DNA of 6,382 nt, from contig SDOA01000175.1 of assembly GCA_004524595.1 (NCBI GenBank), positions 1-6,382 on the forward strand. Reading direction: 5' to 3'. Under the pieces are notes generated by a model that searched no databases, was not told the origin of the DNA, and saw nothing but the letters and a program-made list of their open reading frames with translations. The first letter of the stretch is position 1. Every line of letters starts with the position of its first letter. Positions 5,477 through 6,382 of this stretch are shown here, piece by piece. The translations under genes were made by a program, and so were the position numbers. This stretch comes from Candidatus Thorarchaeota archaeon (GTDB lineage Archaea; Asgardarchaeota; Thorarchaeia; Thorarchaeales; Thorarchaeaceae).

Positions 5477-6316
5477 CTATCCTCTTGCTGCGCAGCAAAT
5501 TGCATAGAGGTGGTCTGAGAGTGCCCAGTCCCCCTCTATGCCCCGTAGCATACGCCAACTGAAACCTATTTCCTTGAACTGATGTTTTTGTAATAAGCTA
5601 AGTGCCCTCACATTATTCTCAACTACTCCAATTTTGAGGTTCTTTTCTTCAACCTCCATAGCAAAATCTGTAAGCAACTCTTCTGCTAAATCTAGATTTT
5701 CTCTCATGACCCATGGACCAATGCGAATAATATCTCCACTCTCACTTCCCATAATATATCCAATAATCTCTCCTTGGACTTCCAGAACCTTTGCTAAGGT
5801 TGGGAAATGCCTAAAGCGAGAATGAAGGAATTTCTCTCTTGGAGCACCAAAGCAGTCAGTATCGAATCTATCTATGACCTCCAAATCGTTCGAGATCATA
5901 TGTCTAACATAGAGTGATTCTTTTGGTTTGACAGTTCCTTCCAATCGCATCGATCGATGTTTCTTTACACAGCCAAGTCGCTCATAAAGAGGTACAGCCT
6001 TGATAACTCCATCTAGTAATTGGGTCCGTATTCCACGATTTTCCAAGTAATCAATTATGTGATTCATTAAAATTGTACCATATTGTTTGCATCTATATTC
6101 TCTATCCACAATGAGATTGCTTATGAATCCAAATCCATCATAGGGTGAAGAACACACCATCGCTACAGGTTTTCCATCAACTTCTGCAATATAACAACCA
6201 TCTGGATCAAATTGAAGAAGCTCTTCAAAATCCAGTCGAGTGCTTGACCATCCCTCACTAGATGTCAGTTGCAGCGCAAAATCAAGATCTTGATCTATCA
6301 TTTTCCTGATTTGCAT
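5477..6316 (-). CDS. Two-domain GNAT N-acetyltransferase (YitH-like)
   Basis: Predicted cytoplasmic acetyl-CoA-dependent acetyltransferase of 279 residues. Residues 1-130 form a GNAT domain that begins MQIRKMIDQDLDFALQL. It has EGWSSTRLDFEELL (21-34), the acetyl-CoA-binding segment SNLIVDREYRCKQYGTILM (66-84) and VPLYERLGC (108-116). The pyrophosphate loop reads RCKQYG (75-80), with Gln where the first Gly of R/QxxGxG/A is expected. The second half, with IRIGPWVMRENLDLAEELL, VVENNVRALSLLQKHQFKEIGFSWRML and the closing DHLYAICCAARG, matches the C-terminal GNAT-like domain called Acetyltransf_18 that characterises YitH-type proteins. The substrate is unknown. ATG 6316 is chosen over the longer TTG 6337 because GNAT folds start at the IRKM strand and GGAG lies 12 nt upstream. 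The gene converges on the exporter operon, so co-regulation is not shown. Confidence 0.85.
   Translation of the reverse strand: MQIRKMIDQDLDFALQLTSSEGWSSTRLDFEELLQFDPDGCYIAEVDGKPVAMVCSSPYDGFGFISNLIVDREYRCKQYGTILMNHIIDYLENRGIRTQLLDGVIKAVPLYERLGCVKKHRSMRLEGTVKPKESLYVRHMISNDLEVIDRFDTDCFGAPREKFLHSRFRHFPTLAKVLEVQGEIIGYIMGSESGDIIRIGPWVMRENLDLAEELLTDFAMEVEEKNLKIGVVENNVRALSLLQKHQFKEIGFSWRMLRGIEGDWALSDHLYAICCAARG
5485..5541. other. Palindrome and hairpin at the convergent gene end
   Basis: TTGCTGCGCAGCAA (5485-5498) is a perfect 14-bp palindrome. Next to it GCATAGAGG (5502-5510) and CCTCTATGC (5533-5541) are perfect 9-bp arms around a 22-nt loop. Both lie in the last codons of the acetyltransferase gene and just downstream of the permease B stop. 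No T tract follows on the plus strand, so a terminator role is uncertain. The structures could be by-products of coding sequence. Confidence 0.35.
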
Positions 6317-6382
6317 TTCGTAAACTGTCTCCTTCAATTTAGTATCAAAAGCACCTACATTTTAGGGAATCCAAAAACGCAA

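Overview
The window looks archaeal. It has a TrmB-family regulator, TATA-type promoters about 40-50 nt upstream of start codons, Shine-Dalgarno motifs of the GGAGGT/AGGTGAT kind, and moderately AT-rich DNA. No gene pins down the lineage. The general style resembles uncultured archaea such as the Asgard group, but that is an impression and not a demonstrated assignment.

Layout from left to right. (1) Positions 2-106 hold the last 34 codons of a membrane protein that starts outside the window. (2) A 173-nt convergent gap follows, with two hairpins and a T6/A6 palindrome that looks like a two-way transcription end. (3) On the minus strand lie a Trm112-type zinc-ribbon/SAM methyltransferase (280-1089) and, upstream of it, a TrmB-like regulator (1175-2005). 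(4) A 205-nt divergent intergenic region (2006-2210) carries two promoters with matching inverted repeats. (5) On the plus strand is a tight three-gene ABC-2 exporter operon: ATPase (2211-3164), permease A (3166-4299) and permease B (4296-5465). Its genes are separated by 1 nt and by a 4-nt ATGA overlap. (6) A two-domain GNAT acetyltransferase of the YitH type (5477-6316, minus strand) converges on the operon with only 11 nt between the stop codons.

How the genes fit together (inference): the regulator sits between the exporter and the methyltransferase. Both divergent promoters carry the same arrangement, a 7-bp inverted repeat with a 5-nt spacer (TGTYACT-N5-RGTGACA), then GSAG or GSAGG, then the TATA box. 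The simplest reading is that the TrmB-like protein controls its own gene and the exporter in response to a ligand. The methyltransferase has different dyads in the same position relative to its own likely promoter. The exporter substrate cannot be read from the sequence. One oddity is that the exporter ATPase has Asn where the switch (H-loop) His is expected and Met-Ser instead of Pro-Thr after Walker B, while its other catalytic motifs are intact.

Four gene starts were moved from the longest possible frame to an internal ATG: methyltransferase, regulator, ATPase and acetyltransferase. The reasons are given in the entries.
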